A stretch of DNA of 5,399 nucleotides from Bacteroidales bacterium (GCA_029938505.1 JAOZUV010000159.1:1-5399), one strand, 5' to 3'; shown: positions 1 through 4,823, counted from the first letter of the stretch. Numbers and translations are program-made. Notes: generated from the sequence alone by a model not told the origin.

Positions 1-352
1 CCATTAACTCATTATTAATCAATAAAATATCAACGATTCGACATTTCCAAACCATTTTTTTAGAACCCCTGAACATTTTTCTTTTTGCCCAAGCGTGAAT
101 TTCTAATCTGCCTCTGCTTTCCAACCAATTTACAGTATTTTGTCTATACTCCTCGGTTATTTTTTTAATATGAGGTTGTAAATCTGACCCACAAACCTGA
201 ATCCCTAAAAACCCACCATCTAAAGCAAGGATATCCACGATATGAAACAAATCTACAAGTTTTCTGGTTATATGATGCCTATATTCTGTTTTCTCGTAAG
301 GGATTTTATCAACTCTTAGTATTTCTGTTGTTCTTTGTAGTCTGGTTTTCAT
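1..352 (-). CDS. Nuclease-like phage protein (PD-(D/E)xK-like, QV variant), 3' end cut by the window
   Basis: Reading leftward from an ATG at 352, the frame stays open for 117 codons to the window edge, so the C-terminus is missing. It is not in the larger-ORF set because no stop is reached. The layout matches a phage family often left hypothetical or called endonuclease-like: a basic start (MKTRLQRTTEIL), then KLVDLFHIVDIL (about 31-42, with D34 and D40), then GIQVCGS (about 50-56), a helix, and LEIHAWAKRK (about 83-92) followed by a WKCRIVDIL strand. The D...DIL...QV spacing resembles a restriction-endonuclease-like core in which the usual ExK is replaced by QxV-like residues. Start 352 was chosen because GGGGGAG lies just upstream; an in-frame ATG at 364 lacks a ribosome site. 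It overlaps the preceding gene by 44 nt. The family link is from memory of motifs, and nuclease activity is inferred. Confidence 0.7.
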   Translation of the reverse strand, partial: MKTRLQRTTEILRVDKIPYEKTEYRHHITRKLVDLFHIVDILALDGGFLGIQVCGSDLQPHIKKITEEYRQNTVNWLESRGRLEIHAWAKRKMFRGSKKMVWKCRIVDILLINNELM

Positions 353-512
353 CAGCTCCCCCATTTTTTATAACATAGCCAAACACGCTCCTATATGCAC
401 TTTCCAAGTCTAAAATCTCTTCTAATTTATCCTCACATTCTTTCAACCACTTTTTAACCTCTGGTAGTTCGTTAAGTTTTTTATCTTTCAGTGATAATTT
501 TATTAAACCCAT
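309..512 (-). CDS. Small charged helical protein, 67 aa, function unknown
   Basis: I do not recognise this protein. Residues about 5-45 are rich in Lys, Glu and Leu (for example LPEVKKWLKECEDKLEEIL), suggesting one or two amphipathic helices, possibly a short coiled coil. The tail is Asn/Thr/Lys-rich and probably disordered. There is no signal peptide or membrane segment. The start at 512 has a good ribosome site (GAGGGGG, about 4 nt upstream of ATG). Its last 44 nt overlap the start of the downstream nuclease-like gene, and that gene's ribosome site lies inside this reading frame, so the two are probably co-translated. It is separated from the SSB-like gene by a 117-nt gap containing a hairpin. 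Confidence 0.72.
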   Translation of the reverse strand: MGLIKLSLKDKKLNELPEVKKWLKECEDKLEEILDLESAYRSVFGYVIKNGGADENQTTKNNRNTKS

Positions 513-538
513 ATTACCCCCTCAATCTTTCAATTCTC

Positions 539-571
539 CCTGTTTACCCCACAATTAAGCAAGTAAACAGG
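539..571. repeat. 9-bp inverted repeat in the gap before the 67-aa gene
   Basis: CCTGTTTAC at 539-547 is perfectly complementary to GTAAACAGG at 563-571, with a 15-nt loop. It lies in the 117-nt gap between the SSB-like gene and the 67-aa gene, about 27 nt upstream of the latter's start. Leftward RNA would fold it into a stem-loop. There is no following U-run in either direction, so it is not a standard intrinsic terminator. An RNA processing site, a protein operator or a translation-control stem are all possible. No open frame of meaningful length fills this gap; the best is 7 codons. Confidence 0.5.
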
Positions 572-629
572 CTGGTTTAAAGTTTCCGTATACCGTACAT
601 TGGTTTTTGGTTAACCTCGCTTAAATAGG

Positions 630-923
630 CTAAAAAGGAATCGTATCATCATCTGGAATATTAGGCTCAGTGTTTACAGGTTCAGGATTATTCACCCTCG
701 GTTCACTCTCCCAAAAGATAGTTGCTCCACCTAATATCGGCATCTCGACATCTTCTCCCTGCTCTGTTTTTTGTTTTATAATTCCATTTTGCTTAAATTG
801 GTCTTGCTCATCAAGATTGATAAACACAGTCATGTCACAATAAGTTCCTTTTGCCCCTACATGAAATCTTGCTTTATCCAGTTTCAGCACATTGATTTTT
901 AAACTCACACCGATTTTACTCAT
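630..923 (-). CDS. Phage SSB-like protein with acidic DDDTIPF tail, 97 aa
   Basis: Likely binds single-stranded DNA during phage replication. The N-terminal 70 residues look like a compact beta-rich domain: GVSLKINVLKLDKARF (about 5-20), a GTYCDMTVFINLDEQDQ segment (about 26-42), and MPILGGATIFWES (about 61-73). A Pro/Asn-rich linker (74-90) then leads to the acidic end DDDTIPF (91-97). Bacterial SSB proteins end in DDDIPF, the tip that docks replication and repair partners; here one Thr is inserted but the acidic run and final Ile-Pro-Phe remain. At 97 aa it is much shorter than host SSB, as in a known family of small phage proteins with this MPILG signature. The start at 923 has GAGGGGG upstream, and only 2 nt separate it from the preceding gene. 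The ssDNA-binding role is inferred from the tail and the replication-operon context. Confidence 0.78.
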   Translation of the reverse strand: MSKIGVSLKINVLKLDKARFHVGAKGTYCDMTVFINLDEQDQFKQNGIIKQKTEQGEDVEMPILGGATIFWESEPRVNNPEPVNTEPNIPDDDTIPF

Positions 924-925
924 TT

Positions 926-1156
926 TTAATCCCCCTCTTTTTCATTTTTCTCTTTCCTTGCTTCTTGGTAATCTGTAAAATTTTTCCACATTTTATCATA
1001 AATCTCATGATATATAGCCTGATCATTATACTTGCAAGACTGCTCTGCTTTTGCTTTTATAATCTGACAGTATCTTTCAAGGTCACATGGTGAAATTTTA
1101 ATTGTTATTCTATCGTTAAAATAACAACCCTGTAATGATGTAAGTTCATATTTCAT
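926..1156 (-). CDS. Hypothetical phage protein, 76 aa
   Basis: I do not recognise this protein. The N-terminal third (YELTSLQGCYFNDRITIKISPCDLERY) could form a short strand pair followed by a helix, and the rest is largely helical and charged, ending in a Lys/Glu tail (EARKEKNEKEGD). Three cysteines (C11, C24, C41) are spread out and do not form an obvious metal site. There is no signal peptide or membrane segment. The start at 1156 is supported by a very strong ribosome site, GAGGAGG, 5 nt upstream, which is itself encoded within the end of the upstream 60-aa gene. The two genes overlap by 11 nt, and the SSB-like gene starts 2 nt after this one stops, so it is embedded in the replication operon. 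Confidence 0.8.
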   Translation of the reverse strand: MKYELTSLQGCYFNDRITIKISPCDLERYCQIIKAKAEQSCKYNDQAIYHEIYDKMWKNFTDYQEARKEKNEKEGD

Positions 1157-1328
1157 TTAGTCCTCCTCTATCCAAATCTATCGCCCTTAAAACATCGTCA
1201 AGTTTTAAAATTGTTTTTAATTCTCTATTCCCAGTATGATTACATTTATCAGATTTACAAAGACTACAAATAGATGAAGTCTCATAAAGCCTATTTAATA
1301 TTTCTTCTTTTATTTGATATTCTTTCAT
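1146..1328 (-). CDS. Small Cys-cluster protein, 60 aa, possible metal-binding knuckle
   Basis: This is a hypothetical protein with a compact CSLCKSDKCNH motif (C21, C24, C29, H31; spacing C-x2-C-x4-C-x-H) flanked by two predicted helices (about 2-18 and 36-52). Four potential ligands in eleven residues suggest a small zinc knuckle, although the spacing is not a standard class I can name. The start at 1328 has a strong AAAGGAGG site 5 nt upstream. Its C-terminal DRGGLNEI is written in the bases that also make the GAGGAGG ribosome site and start of the next gene, so the extreme C-terminus may be shaped by that need. It lies 15 nt after the 32-aa membrane peptide gene. Confidence 0.8.
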   Translation of the reverse strand: MKEYQIKEEILNRLYETSSICSLCKSDKCNHTGNRELKTILKLDDVLRAIDLDRGGLNEI

Positions 1329-1343
1329 TTAATCCTCCTTTAT

Positions 1344-1442
1344 TTAAAGACTTTTACCTAAAAGATAAAACAATATTCCAAGCCCTCCAAAAAATCCTAA
1401 AAACGCAGCCCCTATCCCAATCCCTTCATACATCATTTCCAT
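1344..1442 (-). CDS. Single-span membrane peptide, 32 aa
   Basis: A short frame from ATG at 1442 to TAA at 1344-1346 encodes a peptide beginning MEMMYEG. It continues as an uninterrupted Gly/Phe/Leu/Ile/Ala stretch (about residues 8-29) and ends in GKSL. This is one strongly hydrophobic helix long enough to cross a membrane, with an acidic start and a basic end, and with several glycines spaced as in helix-packing faces. A ribosome site, GGGAGGGA, lies 4 nt upstream. The frame fits neatly between the 57-aa gene (ending at 1454) and the 60-aa gene (starting at 1328), which otherwise would leave an unusual gap in a tight operon. Function is unknown; a membrane anchor or host-directed peptide are guesses. 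Confidence 0.65.
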   Translation of the reverse strand: MEMMYEGIGIGAAFLGFFGGLGILFYLLGKSL

Positions 1443-1453
1443 ACTATCCCTCC

Positions 1454-1627
1454 CTAAAAAAGCTGGTCTTTATTGCACGCCCACTTAAAAACAATACCCT
1501 GTAATTTCTTATTATCACTCTCTAAATCTTTAACCACCGACTCCAAACGCCTGTTAATTTCCTCAAGCCTATTCACATAAGCAAGCTGTCTTGTTACTCC
1601 TAATGATTTAAATTCTTGTTTGTTCAT
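1454..1627 (-). CDS. Small coiled-coil protein, 57 aa
   Basis: I do not recognise a family. Residues about 16-44 have a heptad-like pattern of Leu, Val and Ile among Glu, Lys and Arg (for example NRLEEINRRLESVVKDLESD), typical of a short coiled coil, so it probably dimerises or binds a helical partner. It ends FKWACNKDQLF. The frame is open upstream to 1729, but I place the start at 1627: GGAGG sits 5 nt before that ATG, and it begins one base after the helicase stop. The longer version would overlap the helicase by about 100 nt and encode an unlikely hydrophobic extension. Immediate downstream position suggests co-translation with the helicase; a role as helicase accessory is inference only. 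Confidence 0.75.
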   Translation of the reverse strand: MNKQEFKSLGVTRQLAYVNRLEEINRRLESVVKDLESDNKKLQGIVFKWACNKDQLF

Positions 1628-1628
1628 T

Positions 1629-2951
1629 TTAGCCTCCATATTTATAATTGCCAAGGTCAAACATACCTCTATTAGCTTTGAAAAACCTCCCCTCATCAAA
1701 CACCACAGCGCCTTGTCTATTTTTAGCACAAGTTATTTTAACCTGATCGGGATGCTCTTTTTTATCATAAAGCCAAGGTCTATGAATAAACAATACTATA
1801 TCTGAATCTTCTTCAAGCGCACCAGTTTGTTTAAGGGTTGAAAGAGTTGGTTCTTTAGATGCTGTATCATCTAATTTTCTATTAAGTTGAGCTAATAAAA
1901 ATATAGGAATCTTTAATTCTTTTTTTAATAAGGCTATTTGATTACAATGTGATGTGTATGTTTTATAATCTGATTGTGTTGGATCTCCTGATATTTTAGA
2001 TAACTGATCAATAAAAATAGCTCCAAACCCTTCTTTTTTCATCTTCCTGCATTTACGTTGAATATCTTGAATATTACAACCTGAATCATCAATATACAAT
2101 GGGATTGTTGATAAAGCCTCTACTGATCCTATCAACATACCTAAATCGTCAGAGCTTAAAGCTTTCTCTTGATAAAATTTCATATGATTAATATCAGAAT
2201 CTAAGCTTAATAACCTATCATATAAAGGCTCTTTGTCCATTTCTAAAGACAGAAACCCTGTTTTAATACCATGCTTTTCAGCTATATATTTAGCTGCTGA
2301 TAATGCAAATCCTGTTTTACCTACACTTGGTCTTGCTGCTATAATAATAAGCTTACTGCCTATTAGCCTTAAAGTTTTATCCATAAATTCAAGACCAAAC
2401 GAAAACCCCTTACCTTCTGAGGTTGTTTGATACTTTTCTATTCTATCAAGATGTGAATATAGATTGTTTTTTAATGGCTCAAGGTTATCTGCTGTATTTG
2501 TGTTTTGAATCTCAAGAATTGATTTTTGAGCAAAAGACAAAAGTTCATCACAGGAATTATTATTCCCCATAGCTTTTTCTAATATACGAGAAGATGTTAT
2601 AATAATATTTCTTTTTACAGACAAGCTTTTTATATCTTCTCCATACTTTTTGATGTGTAATGCAATAGGGGCTGTGTCTGCTATCTTCATTAAAAAAACA
2701 CCGCCTCCAATTTCTTCTAATTGGTTATTGTCTTGCAACCAGTGACCAACAGTTACAAGGTCAACAGGTTCTTTTTTGTTTCTAAGGCTTAACATTGCAT
2801 TGAATATTTTCTGATGAGCAGATTTATAAAAGTCACTTGGCTCTATAAATATATCCTCAAAGCCTGAATTGTCTATAAAAAGAGAAGCTAATAGGCTTTC
2901 CTCTGTGTCTAAGTTGTGAGGTGGTGTTTTGCTTAGTAGTGGATCTTTCAT
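1629..2951 (-). CDS. dnaB: Replicative DNA helicase, DnaB family, 440 aa
   Basis: This is the ring-shaped, ATP-driven 5'-to-3' helicase of the phage replication fork. The N-terminal DnaB domain begins PPHNLDTEESLLASLF (10-25) and continues to about 150. A linker leads to a RecA-like core with Walker A ARPSVGKT (206-213, K212 and T213), the FLSLEMDK motif (233-240, E237 as likely catalytic base), Walker B AIFIDQLSK (311-319, D315), FLLAQLNR (351-358, Q355 as sensor), the LKQTGALEEDSDIVLFIHRP segment (373-392), and AKNRQG (409-414, R412 as arginine finger). Length and motif order match full DnaB proteins; no intein or break is seen. The start shares one base with the stop of the 58-aa gene (TAATG) and has only a weak GGAAG site, so translation is probably coupled. 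No separate DnaC-like loader is visible in the window. Confidence 0.97.
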   Translation of the reverse strand: MKDPLLSKTPPHNLDTEESLLASLFIDNSGFEDIFIEPSDFYKSAHQKIFNAMLSLRNKKEPVDLVTVGHWLQDNNQLEEIGGGVFLMKIADTAPIALHIKKYGEDIKSLSVKRNIIITSSRILEKAMGNNNSCDELLSFAQKSILEIQNTNTADNLEPLKNNLYSHLDRIEKYQTTSEGKGFSFGLEFMDKTLRLIGSKLIIIAARPSVGKTGFALSAAKYIAEKHGIKTGFLSLEMDKEPLYDRLLSLDSDINHMKFYQEKALSSDDLGMLIGSVEALSTIPLYIDDSGCNIQDIQRKCRKMKKEGFGAIFIDQLSKISGDPTQSDYKTYTSHCNQIALLKKELKIPIFLLAQLNRKLDDTASKEPTLSTLKQTGALEEDSDIVLFIHRPWLYDKKEHPDQVKITCAKNRQGAVVFDEGRFFKANRGMFDLGNYKYGG

Positions 2952-3127
2952 TATACTAATCTTCCATATTTAATTAAACTCTCAGTTATTCGGAACCAGT
3001 AAACAAAAGGACATTTTTTTTGGAATCTACACTCTCTTACATAATTATAATCCCCTGTAACTATACAATAGCCCTCTGTGTGTAAAGGACATCCCTTTTT
3101 TAACCTTGTCCAATCTTGTGTTTTCAC
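2951..3127 (-). CDS. Cys-rich 58-aa protein between initiator and helicase
   Basis: A GTG-started frame, missed by ATG-only searches, fills the gap between the initiator and helicase genes. The product has CPLH at 13-16, then C21, C33 and C39, in a basic/aromatic background (CRFQKKCPFVYWFRITESL). Four cysteines plus H16 suggest a small structural zinc fold, not matched to a named family. The GTG at 3127 overlaps the initiator stop by 4 nt (GTGA), with GAGGAG 8 nt upstream. Its TAA stop shares a base with the helicase ATG. Filling the interval exactly with coupling signals at both ends is strong evidence that it is real. Similar short Cys-rich proteins occur in phage replication modules, but I cannot assign a function. 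A helicase adaptor or loader is a guess from position. Confidence 0.76.
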   Translation of the reverse strand: MKTQDWTRLKKGCPLHTEGYCIVTGDYNYVRECRFQKKCPFVYWFRITESLIKYGRLV

Positions 3128-3819
3128 GACATTAACTCCTCTATTGATTTTTGTTTTTGTTGTGGTGTTATGTTTTTAAACTTAATAGCATTTCTAATCC
3201 AAACTTGATAAGTAGCGTACCAATCTTTTTTTAATTTACCCGTAGATTTAAAATATAAAACAAAAGCCTCAAATTGATCTTTTACATCTGATTCTGAAAT
3301 ATTTTTTAATGAGGCATATTTTATATGCTCTGGTTGTATGGAATAATTATTAGGAATACAAATAGATTTTTTATAAATCCCTAATCTTTTTTCTTTTTCT
3401 TTCTTCTTTCTTTCTTCTTCTATATAAGGTGTGCCCTCTAAAGTGCCTTCACTGTGCCCTTCATTGTGCCCTTCGCTATTTTCTTTTGCTTGGTATTTGT
3501 CGTAATTACAAATAGTTATCAGCATCCCACCTGTGACCTTCGTGTGGACTATCATTGTGCCCAACGTAAGACTTGTGTAAACGCCCCTGACCTGCTTAAT
3601 TGTTGGAGTTATTTTTTTATATCCTATTTTGTATGCCATAGCTTCTCTCATTTCTTGTATTGAGGTTTTGAATTGACCACGCTTGAGCTTTTTAGATGGA
3701 TTGAATCTTGCTTGGAAAAGCATCCAAACCCAAAGCTTAAAATATAAAGGAGGTTTCGCCATAATATCACTTTCTAAAACCTTCCTATGTAATTTTATCC
3801 AACCGTTTTTAAGAGTCAT
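3124..3819 (-). CDS. Phage replication initiator / replisome organizer, 231 aa
   Basis: Probably recognises the phage origin and recruits the helicase. Residues 1-108 resemble the winged-helix N-domain of phage replisome organizers: GWIKLHRKVLESDIM (6-20), a PLYFKLWVWMLFQARF helix (24-39), KLKRGQFKTSIQEM (45-57), a recognition-helix region near 70-86, and a wing ending ICNYDKYQ (103-110). A linker holds four EG-type repeats (115-130), then a highly charged Glu/Lys run (134-144). The C-terminal region (about 152-213) contains a DWYATYQVWIRNAIKF motif (199-214), matching the DW.ATW..W.R signature at the end of many phage replication proteins. The start at 3819 shares one base with the preceding stop (TAATG) and lacks its own Shine-Dalgarno, so reinitiation is likely. 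The gene appears to contain the origin itself. Exact subfamily (DnaD-like or O-like) is uncertain. Confidence 0.87.
   Translation of the reverse strand: MTLKNGWIKLHRKVLESDIMAKPPLYFKLWVWMLFQARFNPSKKLKRGQFKTSIQEMREAMAYKIGYKKITPTIKQVRGVYTSLTLGTMIVHTKVTGGMLITICNYDKYQAKENSEGHNEGHSEGTLEGTPYIEEERKKKEKEKRLGIYKKSICIPNNYSIQPEHIKYASLKNISESDVKDQFEAFVLYFKSTGKLKKDWYATYQVWIRNAIKFKNITPQQKQKSIEELMS
3385..3421 (+). repeat. 37-nt pure pyrimidine tract beside the iteron-like repeats
   Basis: All bases from 3385 to 3421 are T or C on the plus strand, and the surrounding 3361-3427 is very AT-rich. It encodes the charged EEERKKKEKEK stretch of the initiator. It ends 5 nt from the tandem repeats. Such low-stability tracts serve as unwinding elements beside iterons in origins; the codon bias of a Lys/Glu-rich linker could also produce it. 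Confidence 0.55.
3427..3474 (-). repeat. Four tandem 12-nt iteron-like repeats inside the initiator gene
   Basis: On the minus strand the units read GAAGGGCACAAT, GAAGGGCACAGT, GAAGGCACTTTA and GAGGGCACACCT, four consecutive 12-nt blocks that keep the frame and encode the NEGH/SEGT-like linker of the initiator. Two further copies lie upstream in the gene at 3532-3541 (TGTGACCTTC, plus strand) and 3552-3562 (TCATTGTGCCC, identical to 3461-3471). These are in other codon phases, so the DNA rather than the peptide seems to be repeated. Together with the adjacent pyrimidine tract this resembles an intragenic iteron origin. Confidence 0.62.
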
Positions 3820-3947
3820 TATTTTTTAGTTTTTTTCTTGCGTGGCTCATCCCAATTCCGATCCTTACAATTTGGACAAGATTTAGGTCTTTCAGGAACC
3901 CTTTTATACCAAGTGTGGTTACATTTTAAACATTTACATTCATCCAT
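3819..3947 (-). CDS. Zinc-ribbon protein, 42 aa, first gene of the leftward operon
   Basis: This small protein has two Cys knuckles: CKCLKC (C4, C6, C9) and CPNC (C24, C27), joined by NHTWYKRVPERPKS, and ends in a basic tail (WDEPRKKKTKK). The C-x2-C, H-x-W, R, CP-x-C, W, P-R pattern matches a widespread small zinc-ribbon family found in phages, archaea and bacteria. It probably binds nucleic acid or a protein partner, but its role is not known. The ATG at 3947 has AGGAG 6 nt upstream and lies about 26 nt from the predicted leftward start of transcription. Its TAA overlaps the initiator ATG by one base, so it is the lead gene whose translation probably feeds the initiator. Confidence 0.86.
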   Translation of the reverse strand: MDECKCLKCNHTWYKRVPERPKSCPNCKDRNWDEPRKKKTKK

Positions 3948-3979
3948 TTTTTACTCCTGTTTAGGTTAATATTATCTTA

Positions 3980-4008
3980 AAGTTACTATATCTATCTTGT
4001 TCTGTCAA
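3980..4008 (-). promoter_or_regulatory. Leftward promoter for the replication operon
   Basis: On the minus strand a perfect -35 TTGACA (4008-4003) is followed after 17 nt by TAACTT (3985-3980), a weaker -10 with the key first two and last bases of TATAAT. Transcription would begin near 3973, leaving a leader of about 26 nt before the zinc-ribbon ATG. The imperfect -10 leaves room for an activator. Confidence 0.58.
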
Positions 4009-4012
4009 GCTT

Positions 4013-4030
4013 TTTTTATTATAATAAAAA
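4013..4030. promoter_or_regulatory. Perfect 18-bp AT palindrome between divergent promoters
   Basis: TTTTTATTATAATAAAAA is its own reverse complement across all 18 bases. It sits 4 nt from the leftward -35 box and 6 nt from the rightward -35 box, in the place where an operator or an AT-rich UP element would affect both promoters. Because it is composed only of A and T, some chance of coincidence remains. Confidence 0.45.
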
Positions 4031-4036
4031 TAATCC

Positions 4037-4064
4037 TTGCAATTTCTGTAAAGCATGGTATTAT
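4037..4064 (+). promoter_or_regulatory. Rightward extended -10 promoter for the PP-loop gene
   Basis: TTGCAA (4037-4042) and TATTAT (4059-4064) are separated by 16 nt, with TG at 4056-4057 one base before the -10 box, making it an extended -10 promoter. The expected start of transcription is near 4071, exactly at the first ATG of the PP-loop gene, implying a leaderless or nearly leaderless message. Confidence 0.58.
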
Positions 4065-4070
4065 TAGGTT

Positions 4071-4823
4071 ATGGATAGAAAAATGAAAACATATTTATCA
4101 TACGGTGGTGGAGTTAATTCTGTAGCAATGATGCTTTTGCTATTAGATCAAAAACAAGACTTTGAAGCTATTTTTGTAGACCATGAGACTGATTACCCTG
4201 AGACATACGAATATTTCGATATGTTTCAAACATGGCTTAAAGATCATAAACATAAAGAAATAACTGTTATTAAGCCAAATTATACAATAAAAAAAGATAA
4301 TTTGGTTTTTAACAGCCTTTACGATTATGCTTATTACAGAAAAATGATTCCCTCTGGTTTTATGCGTTGGTGTACTGGTGATTTTAAAATAAGACCTATT
4401 CAAAAATATGTTGATACACCTTGTTTTATGTTACTTGGAATTGATGCAGGAGAGTCTAAACGAGCTAAAATATCAAGCAATAAAGGTATTGAGAATAGAT
4501 TCCCACTAATTGAAAACGAAATTAATAGAGAAGATTGTAAACAAATAATAAAAGATCATGGGTTGCCAGTTCCGATTAAATCAGGTTGTTTTATTTGTCC
4601 TTTTCAAAGAGTAGGTCAATGGAAAGAGTTAAGAAGAAACCACCCTGAATTATTTTGCAAAGCTCAAAAGTTAGAACATAGAAATATTGAAGATCGGAAA
4701 AGCAAGGGTAAAAAACCAATGACTTTAAGTGCTACAAGAAAAACTTTGAATATTATTGTTGATGAAAATCAATTAAGCTTATTTAAAGAAGATGAATATC
4801 CACCTTGTGAGTGTGGATTATAA
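4071..4823 (+). CDS. PAPS-reductase-like PP-loop protein, about 250 aa
   Basis: A member of the adenine nucleotide alpha-hydrolase (PP-loop) superfamily, in the branch annotated in phages as phosphoadenosine phosphosulfate reductase. The ATP-pyrophosphatase loop is SYGGGVNS (10-17), a variant of SGGxDS. It is followed by the FVDHETDYPETYEY strand-helix (35-48), WCTGDFKIRPI (100-110), LLGIDAGESKR (121-131), RFPLIENEINREDC (143-156), and GLPVPIKSGCFICPFQ (164-179). C173 and C176, with C101 and perhaps C246/C248 near the end, could hold a metal or Fe-S cluster. Real sulfate assimilation is doubtful; a nucleic-acid thiolation or other modification is possible but unproven. Start choice is uncertain: 4071 coincides with the predicted transcript start, whereas the ATG at 4083 (MKTYLSYGGG) fits family N-termini better. 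Neither has a clear Shine-Dalgarno. Confidence 0.9.
   Translation: MDRKMKTYLSYGGGVNSVAMMLLLLDQKQDFEAIFVDHETDYPETYEYFDMFQTWLKDHKHKEITVIKPNYTIKKDNLVFNSLYDYAYYRKMIPSGFMRWCTGDFKIRPIQKYVDTPCFMLLGIDAGESKRAKISSNKGIENRFPLIENEINREDCKQIIKDHGLPVPIKSGCFICPFQRVGQWKELRRNHPELFCKAQKLEHRNIEDRKSKGKKPMTLSATRKTLNIIVDENQLSLFKEDEYPPCECGL

Noticed and set aside
539..571. Intrinsic terminator
   Set aside because: The stem is real but no U-run follows on either strand, and the loop of 15 nt is large.
1274..1504. Plus-strand open frame of 76 codons
   Set aside because: It lies antisense to three small genes with strong ribosome sites, has no convincing site of its own, and its composition looks like a reverse reading.
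1629..1729. N-terminal extension of the 57-aa coiled-coil gene to an ATG at 1729
   Set aside because: It would overlap the helicase by about 100 nt with no good ribosome site, whereas the ATG at 1627 has GGAGG and starts one base after the helicase stop.
2233..2430. Plus-strand open frame of 65 codons inside the helicase
   Set aside because: Antisense to the conserved Walker A region of the helicase; an artefact of coding on the opposite strand.
3427..3474. CRISPR array
   Set aside because: Units are 12 nt, tandem, and coding, with no spacers; the iteron reading fits better.
3454..3663. Plus-strand open frame of 69 codons inside the initiator gene
   Set aside because: Antisense to the initiator and across its repeats; no ribosome site. 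The interest there is in the DNA repeats.
4143..4403. Minus-strand open frame of 86 codons inside the PP-loop gene
   Set aside because: Antisense to conserved PP-loop motifs, without a ribosome site.
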